From positions 4,341 through 16,184 of the forward strand of contig DHTG01000094.1 of the NCBI GenBank assembly GCA_002411545.1: 11,844 nucleotides of DNA. Direction: 5' to 3'. How positions within the stretch are numbered: position 1 is the stretch's first letter; each line of letters begins with the position of its first letter. The stretch comes from Bacteroidales bacterium UBA5266. Lineage in GTDB: Bacteria; Bacteroidota; Bacteroidia; Bacteroidales; WCHB1-69. This document shows, piece after piece, positions 1 through 5,964 of the stretch. Both the position numbers and the translations under genes were made by a program. The notes below the pieces were generated by a model. That model saw only the letters and a program-made list of their open reading frames with translations, had not been told where the DNA came from and searched no databases.

Positions 1-641
1 ACCACTTGATTATAGCCTGTTTTATAAAGCGTAAGATCTATTTTGCCGTCTTCTCTAATGTTTTTGATATACGCTTTATATTTTTTACCGAGCTCTAACG
101 TTTGAAAAGCCTCGTTGGCAAAAATCATCCCGTCATAGCTTTGATTGACGATGACTTTGTAGCCTAAATCGGTTTTTTTATACATCATCACCTCCACTTT
201 ATCTTGAATATTAAAAGGAGGAAAGGTTTTTGAAAAAAACTTTTCTATTTTCGCCGATGCCACGATGCGTTGTGTTTGTTGGTCTAAATAGATATATACC
301 CAGGAAAAAGCTTGTTCTTTCAATCGCATTTTTTGTTCACGGAAGGGAACTAGTAAATTTTTAGGTAAACCCCAATCCACAAAGGCGCCGATTTGATTAA
401 CTGCAACCACTTGTAGATAGGCAAATTCATTTATTTGTGCATAAGGAATTTCGGTAGTGGCAATGAGTTTATCTTCCGAATCCAAATAAATAAACGCATC
501 GATAATATCTCCTACTTTAGTATTAGCAGGTACATATTGGGTAGGCATTAGGATTTCCCCTTTTTCGAAAGCATCTAAATAAATGCCGAAAGACAGGATT
601 TTAACAACTTTAAGGGAATTAACTTTACCGATGGATATCAT
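1..641 (-). CDS. CvfB-like S1 RNA-binding protein (3' end outside window)
   Basis: The visible 213 codons encode the N-terminal part of a CvfB/YitL-type protein, a family of RNA-binding proteins built from tandem S1-like OB folds followed by a winged helix; family members in Firmicutes affect virulence gene expression. The read-through begins MISIGKVNSLKVVKI, like the usual start of the family. The second S1-like repeat carries the diagnostic stretch GAFVDWGLPKNLLVPFREQ at about residues 84-102. A third OB-like segment follows (about 145-205), and the C-terminal winged helix would lie beyond the window edge. The ATG at 639-641 was chosen because it matches the family start; an in-frame GTG lies five codons upstream, just after a TAA, and is less likely. 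There is no Shine-Dalgarno site. The gene starts 22 nt after the 3' end of tRNA-Arg(TCG), with no terminator between. The cellular role in Bacteroidota is not established; the family assignment is fairly sure. Confidence 0.82.
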   Translation of the reverse strand, partial: MISIGKVNSLKVVKILSFGIYLDAFEKGEILMPTQYVPANTKVGDIIDAFIYLDSEDKLIATTEIPYAQINEFAYLQVVAVNQIGAFVDWGLPKNLLVPFREQKMRLKEQAFSWVYIYLDQQTQRIVASAKIEKFFSKTFPPFNIQDKVEVMMYKKTDLGYKVIVNQSYDGMIFANEAFQTLELGKKYKAYIKNIREDGKIDLTLYKTGYNQV

Positions 642-663
642 GGATTTAAATTTCACAGATTAG

Positions 664-737
664 TGACCCCAGTAGGATTCAAACCTACAACCCTCTGATC
701 CGAAGTCAGATACTCTATTCAGTTGAGCTATGGGGCC
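664..737 (-). tRNA. tRNA-Arg, anticodon TCG
   Basis: This is a 74-nt cloverleaf. The acceptor arm pairs GGCCCCA with TGGGGTC (one G-U pair at position 2), with discriminator A and no encoded CCA. The D stem is GCTC/GAGT, the anticodon stem TCTGA/TCAGA, and the loop CTTCGGA gives anticodon TCG, reading CGA and related CGN codons. The T arm is GTAGG-TTTGAAT-CCTAC. It is a diverged paralogue of the neighbouring tRNA-Arg(ACG), from which it is separated by an intrinsic terminator, so it probably has its own start; I could not find a convincing promoter box for it. It lies directly upstream of the CvfB-like gene. Confidence 0.96.
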
Positions 738-761
738 TGTATATTTCATATTTATGATAAA

Positions 762-788
762 AAAACTTGTCGTTGATTGACAAGTTTT
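762..788 (-). terminator. Intrinsic terminator after tRNA-Arg(ACG)
   Basis: On the minus strand AAAACTTGTC pairs perfectly with GACAAGTTTT (10 bp) around a 7-nt loop, and the 3' arm runs into seven consecutive T residues (plus-strand A at 759-765). It sits between the two tRNA-Arg genes and should end transcription of the upstream one, separating the pair into two units. Confidence 0.85.
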
Positions 789-792
789 GTTG

Positions 793-866
793 TGATCCCG
801 ACAGGATTCAAACCTGTAACCTTCTGATCCGTAGTCAGATGCTCTATTCAGTTAAGCTACGGGACC
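793..866 (-). tRNA. tRNA-Arg, anticodon ACG
   Basis: This is a 74-nt cloverleaf. The acceptor arm pairs GGTCCCG with CGGGATC, with discriminator A and no encoded CCA. The D stem is GCTT/GAGC, the anticodon stem TCTGA/TCAGA, and the loop CTACGGA gives anticodon ACG. A34 would normally be deaminated to inosine by TadA, reading CGU, CGC and CGA. The T arm is ACAGG-TTTGAAT-CCTGT. A consensus Bacteroidota promoter box lies 17 nt upstream and a strong terminator lies just downstream, so it looks like a self-contained transcription unit. Confidence 0.96.
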
Positions 867-882
867 TTGTTGTTTCGATGTG

Positions 883-890
883 CAAAAGTA
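883..890 (-). promoter_or_regulatory. Promoter -7 box for tRNA-Arg(ACG)
   Basis: The minus-strand sequence TACTTTTG matches the Bacteroidota primary sigma factor box TAnnTTTG exactly and ends 16 nt before the tRNA 5' end, allowing a short leader removed by RNase P. No clear -33 TTG was seen at the expected spacing. Confidence 0.65.
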
Positions 891-936
891 TCATTTTTTA
901 TAATATAAGTTATGATGATTTGTCATAAAAAATAAA

Positions 937-968
937 AAACATGCTTTTACGAATTAAAAAGCATGTTT
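937..968 (-). terminator. Intrinsic terminator after rny
   Basis: AAACATGCTTTT and AAAAGCATGTTT form a 12-bp hairpin with an 8-nt loop. On the minus strand the 3' arm continues into a T-rich run (GTTTTTTATTTTTTAT). It lies about 40 nt beyond the rny stop codon and upstream of the tRNA-Arg(ACG) promoter box, so it separates these units. Confidence 0.85.
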
Positions 969-1009
969 ATCATAGATAGCATTCCCTAATAAAATGGATA
1001 CTAATTCAA

Positions 1010-2548
1010 TTATTTTGCATAATTAACCGCCCTTGTTTCTCTCACAACGGTAATTTTTATTTGACCCGGATAAGTCATTTCATTTTGAATTTTCTTTGAG
1101 AGGTCTAAAGAAAGTTGTGCCGTTTGGTCGTCGTTTAATTTATCGGCACCCACAATCACACGCAATTCTCTTCCGGCTTGAATGGCATAGGTTTTTACAA
1201 CTCCATCATAAGCTAATGCCAGTTCTTCTAAGTCTTTCAAACGTTTAATATAGGCTTCTACGACTTCTCGTCTGGCACCGGGTCTAGCACCGGAGATAGC
1301 ATCACAAATTTGCACGATGGGAGCAATAAGGTATTGCATTTCAGCTTCATCATGGTGAGCTCCTATGGCATTGATAATTTCGGGTTTTTCTTTATATTTT
1401 TCAGCTAAGGAAGCTCCTAATAATGCATGGGGAGTATCCGGTTCGTTATCGGGCACTTTTCCAATATCATGAAGCAATCCGGCACGCTTAGCCAATTTGG
1501 CATTCAATCCTAATTCAGCGGCCATAGTAGCGCATAAATTGGCTACTTCTTTGGAATGTTGTAATAAGTTTTGACCATAGGAGGAGCGATAACGCATTTT
1601 TCCTACCAATCGTATCAACTCATGATGCATCCCATGAATACCCAAATCTACGGTCGTACGTTTACCTGTTTCGATGATTTCTTGCTCGATTTGTCGCTTT
1701 GTTTTAGCAACAACTTCTTCGATACGAGCCGGATGGATACGTCCATCGGTAACCAATTTATTCAATGACAGACGCGCAATTTCTCTTCTGACGGGGTCGA
1801 AACTGGAAAGGATGATGGCATCGGGCGAATCGTCGATGATAATTTCTACTCCGGTTAAGGATTCCAAAGAGCGGATATTACGGCCTTCACGACCAATGAT
1901 ACGTCCTTTTACTTCCTCACTTTCAATGTTAAACACCGAAACGGTATTTTCATGGGTATTTTCAACGGCAGTACGTTGAATTGTTTTTATCAATATCTTT
2001 TTGGCTTCTAAATTTGCATTTGATTTAGCCTCTTCTACAATATCTTTCATCATAACAGCCACATCCGATTTGGCTTCATCTTTCAAAATCTCTATAAGTT
2101 CCTTTTTGGCTTCCTCTTTCGAAAGACCGGAGATAGCTTCTAATTGCTCACATTGTTGTTTTTGCAGCTTATCGAGTTCGCTTTGTTTTTTGGCACAAAT
2201 TTCCAGTTGTTGATTGATAAGCTGTTGCTGTTGTGCTACTTCGTTTTGTTTTCTTTGTAAATTTTCTTGACGTTGCGATATACTGTTTTCTTTTTGTTTT
2301 ATTCGATTTTCTGCTTGAGTAATTTCTCTGTTTTTCTCATTAATTACTTTTTCATGTTCTGTTTTTAATTGTAAAAATTTTTCTTTTGCTTGTAGTATTC
2401 TTTCTTTTTTAATAAGCTCGGCCTCTTCAATTTTTTCTTTTACGATTTTTTCATTTTTCTTTGTCAATGTTCTTTTGAGAATAGCGTATGATATAATACC
2501 TCCGAGACTGATACCTAAAATTCCTGTAATGATATAATATAATGTCAT
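1010..2548 (-). CDS. rny: Ribonuclease Y
   Basis: RNase Y is a membrane-anchored endoribonuclease that starts mRNA decay. The 512-residue product has the full family layout and length: one N-terminal membrane segment (residues 4-24), a long charged and glutamine-rich coiled coil (about 30-190), a KH RNA-binding domain with [15 protein letters not shown] at 215-229, and an HD phosphohydrolase domain with metal ligands H331, the H360-D361 pair in HDIGK, H398/H399 and D416. The C-terminal region ends [21 protein letters not shown], split here as the typical family end (about 492-512). It follows zapA and the 6S-like RNA on the same strand. No TAnnTTTG box is visible between the RNA gene and the ATG, so it may rely on read-through from the RNA or zapA promoters. 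A strong hairpin terminator follows it. The identification is secure from domain order and motifs. Confidence 0.97.
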   Translation of the reverse strand: MTLYYIITGILGISLGGIISYAILKRTLTKKNEKIVKEKIEEAELIKKERILQAKEKFLQLKTEHEKVINEKNREITQAENRIKQKENSISQRQENLQRKQNEVAQQQQLINQQLEICAKKQSELDKLQKQQCEQLEAISGLSKEEAKKELIEILKDEAKSDVAVMMKDIVEEAKSNANLEAKKILIKTIQRTAVENTHENTVSVFNIESEEVKGRIIGREGRNIRSLESLTGVEIIIDDSPDAIILSSFDPVRREIARLSLNKLVTDGRIHPARIEEVVAKTKRQIEQEIIETGKRTTVDLGIHGMHHELIRLVGKMRYRSSYGQNLLQHSKEVANLCATMAAELGLNAKLAKRAGLLHDIGKVPDNEPDTPHALLGASLAEKYKEKPEIINAIGAHHDEAEMQYLIAPIVQICDAISGARPGARREVVEAYIKRLKDLEELALAYDGVVKTYAIQAGRELRVIVGADKLNDDQTAQLSLDLSKKIQNEMTYPGQIKITVVRETRAVNYAK

Positions 2549-2584
2549 AATAAGTTATAAATTATAATGTTATTTAATATATAT

Positions 2585-2756
2585 AAAAAGTCCCGTACAT
2601 AATCAGATTAAGGCTTAATTAAACTCCTGTTTTTTTAAGCTTATGAGCTCCACAGTTGTTCAAGTACCCGATTGACAAACAATCACTTTAGCAACCATGA
2701 GACACTCAATTAATTTGTAACTGTTGAGTTTAACAAACGAATTTGATTTATGTGCG
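2585..2756 (-). ncRNA. ssrS: Candidate 6S RNA (Bacteroidales-1 type)
   Basis: The zapA-rny gap holds a structured RNA of about 170 nt. 6S RNA binds the housekeeping RNA polymerase holoenzyme by imitating an open promoter. Visible structure, in RNA sense: a closing stem between the 5' end (2745-2760) and 3' end (2590-2604), pairing ACATAA with TTATGT and CCCG with CGGG; an inner stem CTCAACAGTT (2719-2728) with AACTGTGGAG (2648-2657), one mismatch; a hairpin on the 3' side of the open region (2613-2640, 10 of 12 pairs, loop AGGA); and a small apical hairpin GATTG/CAATC (2670-2684). The 3' arm of the closing stem runs into five T residues (2585-2589). A long imperfect hairpin with a central bubble is the 6S layout, and a zapA-adjacent position is known for 6S in several phyla. 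The exact 5' end is uncertain by several nt, and the fold was drawn by eye. Confidence 0.75.
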
Positions 2757-2759
2757 GGA

Positions 2760-2767
2760 CAAATCTA
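2760..2767 (-). promoter_or_regulatory. Promoter -7 box for the 6S-like RNA
   Basis: The minus-strand TAGATTTG matches TAnnTTTG exactly, 22 nt beyond the zapA stop codon. It abuts the 5' arm of the RNA closing stem, which places the start at about 2752-2757. No -33 TTG with good spacing is visible. Confidence 0.6.
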
Positions 2768-2789
2768 TATTTTTTTATTTCAAAGATCG

Positions 2790-3098
2790 TTATGATTCGT
2801 TTTCCATTCCGTTCAAGACGTCCTGTAAAACATTTTGTAAATTTCTTAAGTTATGTTTTAAATCTGTGTCAATAAATTTTTGTTTTTCGCTTAAATACGT
2901 TTCTTTTATTGTAAAGTTAATTAGAGCATATCCAATTTGTGTAAATCTATCCGTTATTTGTTTTGATGCTAAGGTTTTAATATATTGTGCAATCTTTTCT
3001 TCGGCTTTACGGTAAAGTTCTTCTTGTCCTGATGTTACCGATAATTTAAAAGGTTGTTGGGCAATATATAACGTGATAGATTTTCTTTCTTCTTCCAT
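2790..3098 (-). CDS. zapA: Cell division protein ZapA
   Basis: ZapA binds FtsZ and crosslinks its protofilaments, stabilising the division ring in the cytoplasm. The 102-residue product has the expected size and plan: a small globular N-terminal domain beginning with beta strands (ITLYIAQQPFKLSV, about 8-21), the EELYRKAEEKIAQYI helix (26-40), and a long C-terminal helix for antiparallel tetramer formation. It lies 6 nt downstream of a coiled-coil gene, the two almost certainly forming an operon, and is followed by the 6S-like RNA and rny, a neighbourhood typical of Bacteroidota. The ATG at 3096-3098 is the only start that keeps the conserved N-terminal strand with a short lead. The call rests on size, pattern and neighbours. 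Confidence 0.88.
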   Translation of the reverse strand: MEEERKSITLYIAQQPFKLSVTSGQEELYRKAEEKIAQYIKTLASKQITDRFTQIGYALINFTIKETYLSEKQKFIDTDLKHNLRNLQNVLQDVLNGMENES

Positions 3099-3104
3099 AT
3101 TATT

Positions 3105-3392
3105 TTATTCGTTTAATAAACAGATACATTTGTCAATTTCCCGCACTAACTCATTAATTTTTAACTTTATATCGGAATTGTTTGTTCCTTTCCCTAAGTT
3201 TTCCGATAATTTGAGTCGAACTATCTGTTCTGTTTGTTCTTTTGTTTTCACCTCTAATTTTTCTATAATTTGACGCAGTTCTTTATTTTTATTTTTTAAC
3301 TCTTTATTTTGTTTTCTTAATTCCTTATGTTTTTCAATTAATTGCAAGATTTTACTTTCAACCTCTAAACTTAAAATCTTTAATTCTTGCAT
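3105..3392 (-). CDS. Short coiled-coil protein upstream of zapA (ZapB-like?)
   Basis: A 95-residue soluble protein, almost all of it alpha-helical. Residues 1-60 are a lysine- and glutamate-rich heptad-patterned coiled coil (for example KNKELRQIIEKLEVKTKEQ), then a glycine/asparagine break (GKGTNNSD, about 68-75), then a short C-terminal helix with LVREIDKCICLLN. There is no signal peptide or membrane segment. It starts the operon and sits 6 nt before zapA, so a role with ZapA at the division site is a reasonable inference. Its size and coiled-coil nature recall ZapB, which is a coiled-coil partner of ZapA in Proteobacteria, but coiled coils converge easily and I see no specific sequence match. 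A consensus promoter box lies about 36 nt upstream. It is a real gene, with function inferred from context only. Confidence 0.78.
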   Translation of the reverse strand: MQELKILSLEVESKILQLIEKHKELRKQNKELKNKNKELRQIIEKLEVKTKEQTEQIVRLKLSENLGKGTNNSDIKLKINELVREIDKCICLLNE

Positions 3393-3428
3393 ATTATGTG
3401 TTTAATATTCCTAAATTAAATCCTATTG

Positions 3429-3436
3429 CAAAAATA
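3429..3436 (-). promoter_or_regulatory. Promoter -7 box for the coiled-coil/zapA operon
   Basis: The minus-strand TATTTTTG matches TAnnTTTG exactly, 36 nt before the start codon of the coiled-coil gene, giving a leader of about 30 nt. The surrounding DNA is very AT-rich, which raises the chance of a random match; no well-spaced -33 element was seen. Confidence 0.55.
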
Positions 3437-3612
3437 TATATATTTTCAATATCTATTGATTATTTTTAAATTATTTTTTATAAATCACTGCCGAGAGGTA
3501 GATAATGTAATTTATTTTTTATCAAGTTATTCTTATATCCAAAGCTCAAGTATATATAGCATAGTGTATCATTGATGGTATAAATTTACCGCATAGCATT
3601 ATTGGCATAAAA

Positions 3613-3620
3613 AACTTTTG
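3613..3620 (+). promoter_or_regulatory. Possible promoter -7 box for the patatin operon
   Basis: AACTTTTG differs from TAnnTTTG at one position and lies 39 nt before the ATG at 3660. It is the best candidate in the 267-nt divergent intergenic region (3393-3659), which otherwise holds the opposing promoter box at 3429-3436, a small GC-rich hairpin at 3488-3501 and low-complexity AT sequence. A weak hairpin (CGAAA/TTTCG, about 3635-3649) lies just before the start codon. Confidence 0.35.
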
Positions 3621-3659
3621 AATATAATACTTATCGAAAAAATATTTCGTTAGAAAAGT

Positions 3660-5960
3660 ATGAAAATTAAATTAAACCATGGTATACAAATAGTATTCGT
3701 TTGTTTTCTTTTCGTAGTAGGATTAAATGGTTTTGGTCAAAAAGTAGGATTAGTATTAAGCGGAGGGGGAGCAAAAGGAATGGCACATATTGGTGTTATT
3801 CGTGCTTTAGAAGAGAACGGCATTCCTATTGACTATATAGCAGGAACATCCATTGGTGCTATTGTCGGAGGGTTGTATGCGGCCGGCTATTCGCCGGACG
3901 AAATGGAAGCTATTTTTTCCGATCCTTCCTTTGAAAATCTAATCACGGGAAAAATTGAAGACAAGTATACCTATTTTTTCAAAAAGCAAGAACTTAATTC
4001 TGCTTGGGTTCAATTTAAATTCGATTTAGATTCTTCCATTTTTACCCCTTCCTTATCATTAAATATCGTTACGCCCTTTCAAATGGATTTTGCTTTTATG
4101 GAAGTTTTTGGAAAGGCTGATTATGCGTGTGGAAATAATTTTGACAGTCTTTTTGTTCCTTTTCGTTGCATAGCAACCGATGTTACCAATGGGGAACAAG
4201 TGGTTTTAAAAAACGGTTCTTTAAAAGATGCCATTCGTGCTTCTATGACTTTCCCTATCTATTTTAATCCCATTCGGATTGATAATAATTTAATGTATGA
4301 CGGAGGTATTTTAAATAATTTTCCCATGGATATAATGTGCGATGTCTTTCAGGCAGATTATATTATTGGTGTAATCGTATCGAAGCCGCCTAAAGAACCT
4401 ACCGAAGATAATTTGATTGCTACCCTGATGAATTTGATTATTGAAAAAGATAAACATAATTATACCTGTAGCAATGGAATTATTCTCAAACCCGATATTC
4501 CTGAATTAAGTCTTATCGATTTTAAGAAAGCGCTTGATTTAATTCAAATCGGACATAAAATTATCATTGATAGTCTTGATATAATAAAAACCCATGTACA
4601 TCGCTACGTTTCTCCTTTAGAAGTAAGCACAAAAAGAGAATTGTTTAACCGCAAATCAAAGGAGATATTTATCGGTAATATAAAGGTGGAAGGATTAAAC
4701 CGCTCACAATCCATATTTATTGAAAACACTATTTTAGACAAAAATGAAATTATAACATTAGAAGAATTGAAATTACGCTATTTCAAAATCATAGCAGAAG
4801 ATAAATTAAAATATATCTATCCTTATTTGGCATATGATACTATTGAAAATTATTATGAAATCATCTTCCATGCCATTCCTTCCAAACCCTTTCACGCAAA
4901 TTTTGGAGGCTATATATCAGCCAATGCTTATACAACTTTATTTTTGCAATTACAATATAAATATTTGGGACTACAATCGATAGAAGCCGGATTAGATGCT
5001 TATTTCGGCCGTTTTTATAATTCCTTGGTTCTTTCCACTCGTTTGGATTATTTCCGAAAACCTACTTTTTATCAATTGGTTAAAATCGGATATAACCGAT
5101 GGAATTATTTTAACACCTATCGTTCCTTTATTGGGAGTGAAACTCCTTCCTATTTAATACATGAAGAAACATTCTTTGATTATTCCCTTACCTTTCCGGT
5201 TGCTAATAAAGCCAAACTTTCGGGAGGATTTGCCGTTTTACATGTTAACGACCGTTATTATCAAAGCAATGTATATTTAAAAGAAGATATTTACGATAAA
5301 AATCAATTTAGCGGCATTTCTCCTTTTATCATTTTTGAATACAACACATCGGATTACCGTTTTTTTTCTACCGAAGGCTTGCATCTCAAAATCCGCTTTG
5401 ATTATTTTGATGGGTACGAAATAAACATTCCCGGTAGTACATCCATCATCAATGAACGTACAGCCGACAATTGTTCATGGTTTAACCTAAATGCGTATTT
5501 TCATAAAGCATTTCCATTTAGCAAATGGTACAGCTTAGGCTTATCGGGTCATTTTGCCTGGTCGAATCTTCCATTGTTTGCCAGTTATAATGCAAGCAAA
5601 TTACGGTCTAATTATTTTGCCCCTACGCACGAAAGCAACATAAGCTATTTGCCTTGCTTTCGCGATCCATCGTTTGCAGCATTGGGGTTAAGCAATACCT
5701 TTAAATTGTATAAAAATCTACAATTTCGTTTGGATGGATATTATTTTCAATCCATTGAATCGATTATAAAAAATCCTGATTATACCGCTTCTTATAAAAG
5801 ATATTTCCGTAGATATGCTTTTTTAGCGTATGCTTCCTTTGCCTATACTACCAAATTCGGCCCTATTGCTTTAAATGTATCTTGGTATTCACATAACGAT
5901 CCCAATTTTATTTTTAATTTTAGTTTTGGTTATTTGTTATTTAATAATAAATATTTTTAA
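3660..5960 (+). CDS. Outer-membrane patatin phospholipase with POTRA and beta-barrel
   Basis: A 766-residue protein that should hydrolyse acyl esters of phospholipids or lysophospholipids. A signal peptide (about 1-26, ending GLNGFGQ) is followed directly by a patatin domain (about 28-230). The oxyanion-hole motif is GGGAKG at 35-40, the nucleophile elbow GTSIG at 62-66 (Ser64), and the catalytic aspartate lies in DGG (Asp214), so the Ser-Asp dyad is complete. Residues about 334-410 look like a single POTRA domain (IKVEGLNRSQ near 341-350). The last roughly 355 residues alternate aromatic-rich strands and end in phenylalanine (LLFNNKYF), as expected for a BamA/TamA-type outer-membrane barrel. 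This order matches the type Vd proteins such as Pseudomonas PlpD, in which the barrel places the lipase at the cell surface. It leads an operon: the next gene starts 4 nt after its stop. Domain calls are strong; topology and substrate are inferred. Confidence 0.93.
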   Translation: MKIKLNHGIQIVFVCFLFVVGLNGFGQKVGLVLSGGGAKGMAHIGVIRALEENGIPIDYIAGTSIGAIVGGLYAAGYSPDEMEAIFSDPSFENLITGKIEDKYTYFFKKQELNSAWVQFKFDLDSSIFTPSLSLNIVTPFQMDFAFMEVFGKADYACGNNFDSLFVPFRCIATDVTNGEQVVLKNGSLKDAIRASMTFPIYFNPIRIDNNLMYDGGILNNFPMDIMCDVFQADYIIGVIVSKPPKEPTEDNLIATLMNLIIEKDKHNYTCSNGIILKPDIPELSLIDFKKALDLIQIGHKIIIDSLDIIKTHVHRYVSPLEVSTKRELFNRKSKEIFIGNIKVEGLNRSQSIFIENTILDKNEIITLEELKLRYFKIIAEDKLKYIYPYLAYDTIENYYEIIFHAIPSKPFHANFGGYISANAYTTLFLQLQYKYLGLQSIEAGLDAYFGRFYNSLVLSTRLDYFRKPTFYQLVKIGYNRWNYFNTYRSFIGSETPSYLIHEETFFDYSLTFPVANKAKLSGGFAVLHVNDRYYQSNVYLKEDIYDKNQFSGISPFIIFEYNTSDYRFFSTEGLHLKIRFDYFDGYEINIPGSTSIINERTADNCSWFNLNAYFHKAFPFSKWYSLGLSGHFAWSNLPLFASYNASKLRSNYFAPTHESNISYLPCFRDPSFAALGLSNTFKLYKNLQFRLDGYYFQSIESIIKNPDYTASYKRYFRRYAFLAYASFAYTTKFGPIALNVSWYSHNDPNFIFNFSFGYLLFNNKYF

Positions 5961-5964
5961 TTTT

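Noticed and set aside
642..656. GTG start five codons upstream for the CvfB-like gene
   Set aside because: In frame after a TAA, but the ATG gives the family's usual N-terminus and Bacteroidota favour ATG.
664..866. tRNA pair as an integration site for a mobile element
   Set aside because: No integrase, no direct repeat of a tRNA 3' end, and the flanking genes are housekeeping.
1571..2213. Open frames on the plus strand opposite rny
   Set aside because: They are antisense shadows of a well-supported RNase Y gene, with no family resemblance and no start context.
2743..3273. Plus-strand open frames opposite zapA and the coiled-coil gene
   Set aside because: Cysteine- and phenylalanine-rich translations typical of the reverse of lysine/glutamate-rich helices; they also run through the 6S promoter region.
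5875..5964. Longer N-terminus for the GH3/beta-lactamase gene, starting inside the patatin gene
   Set aside because: The extra 30 residues form a second hydrophobic stretch ahead of a complete signal peptide and would overlap the patatin gene by 86 nt. The ATG at 5965 gives a normal signal peptide and a 4-nt gap.
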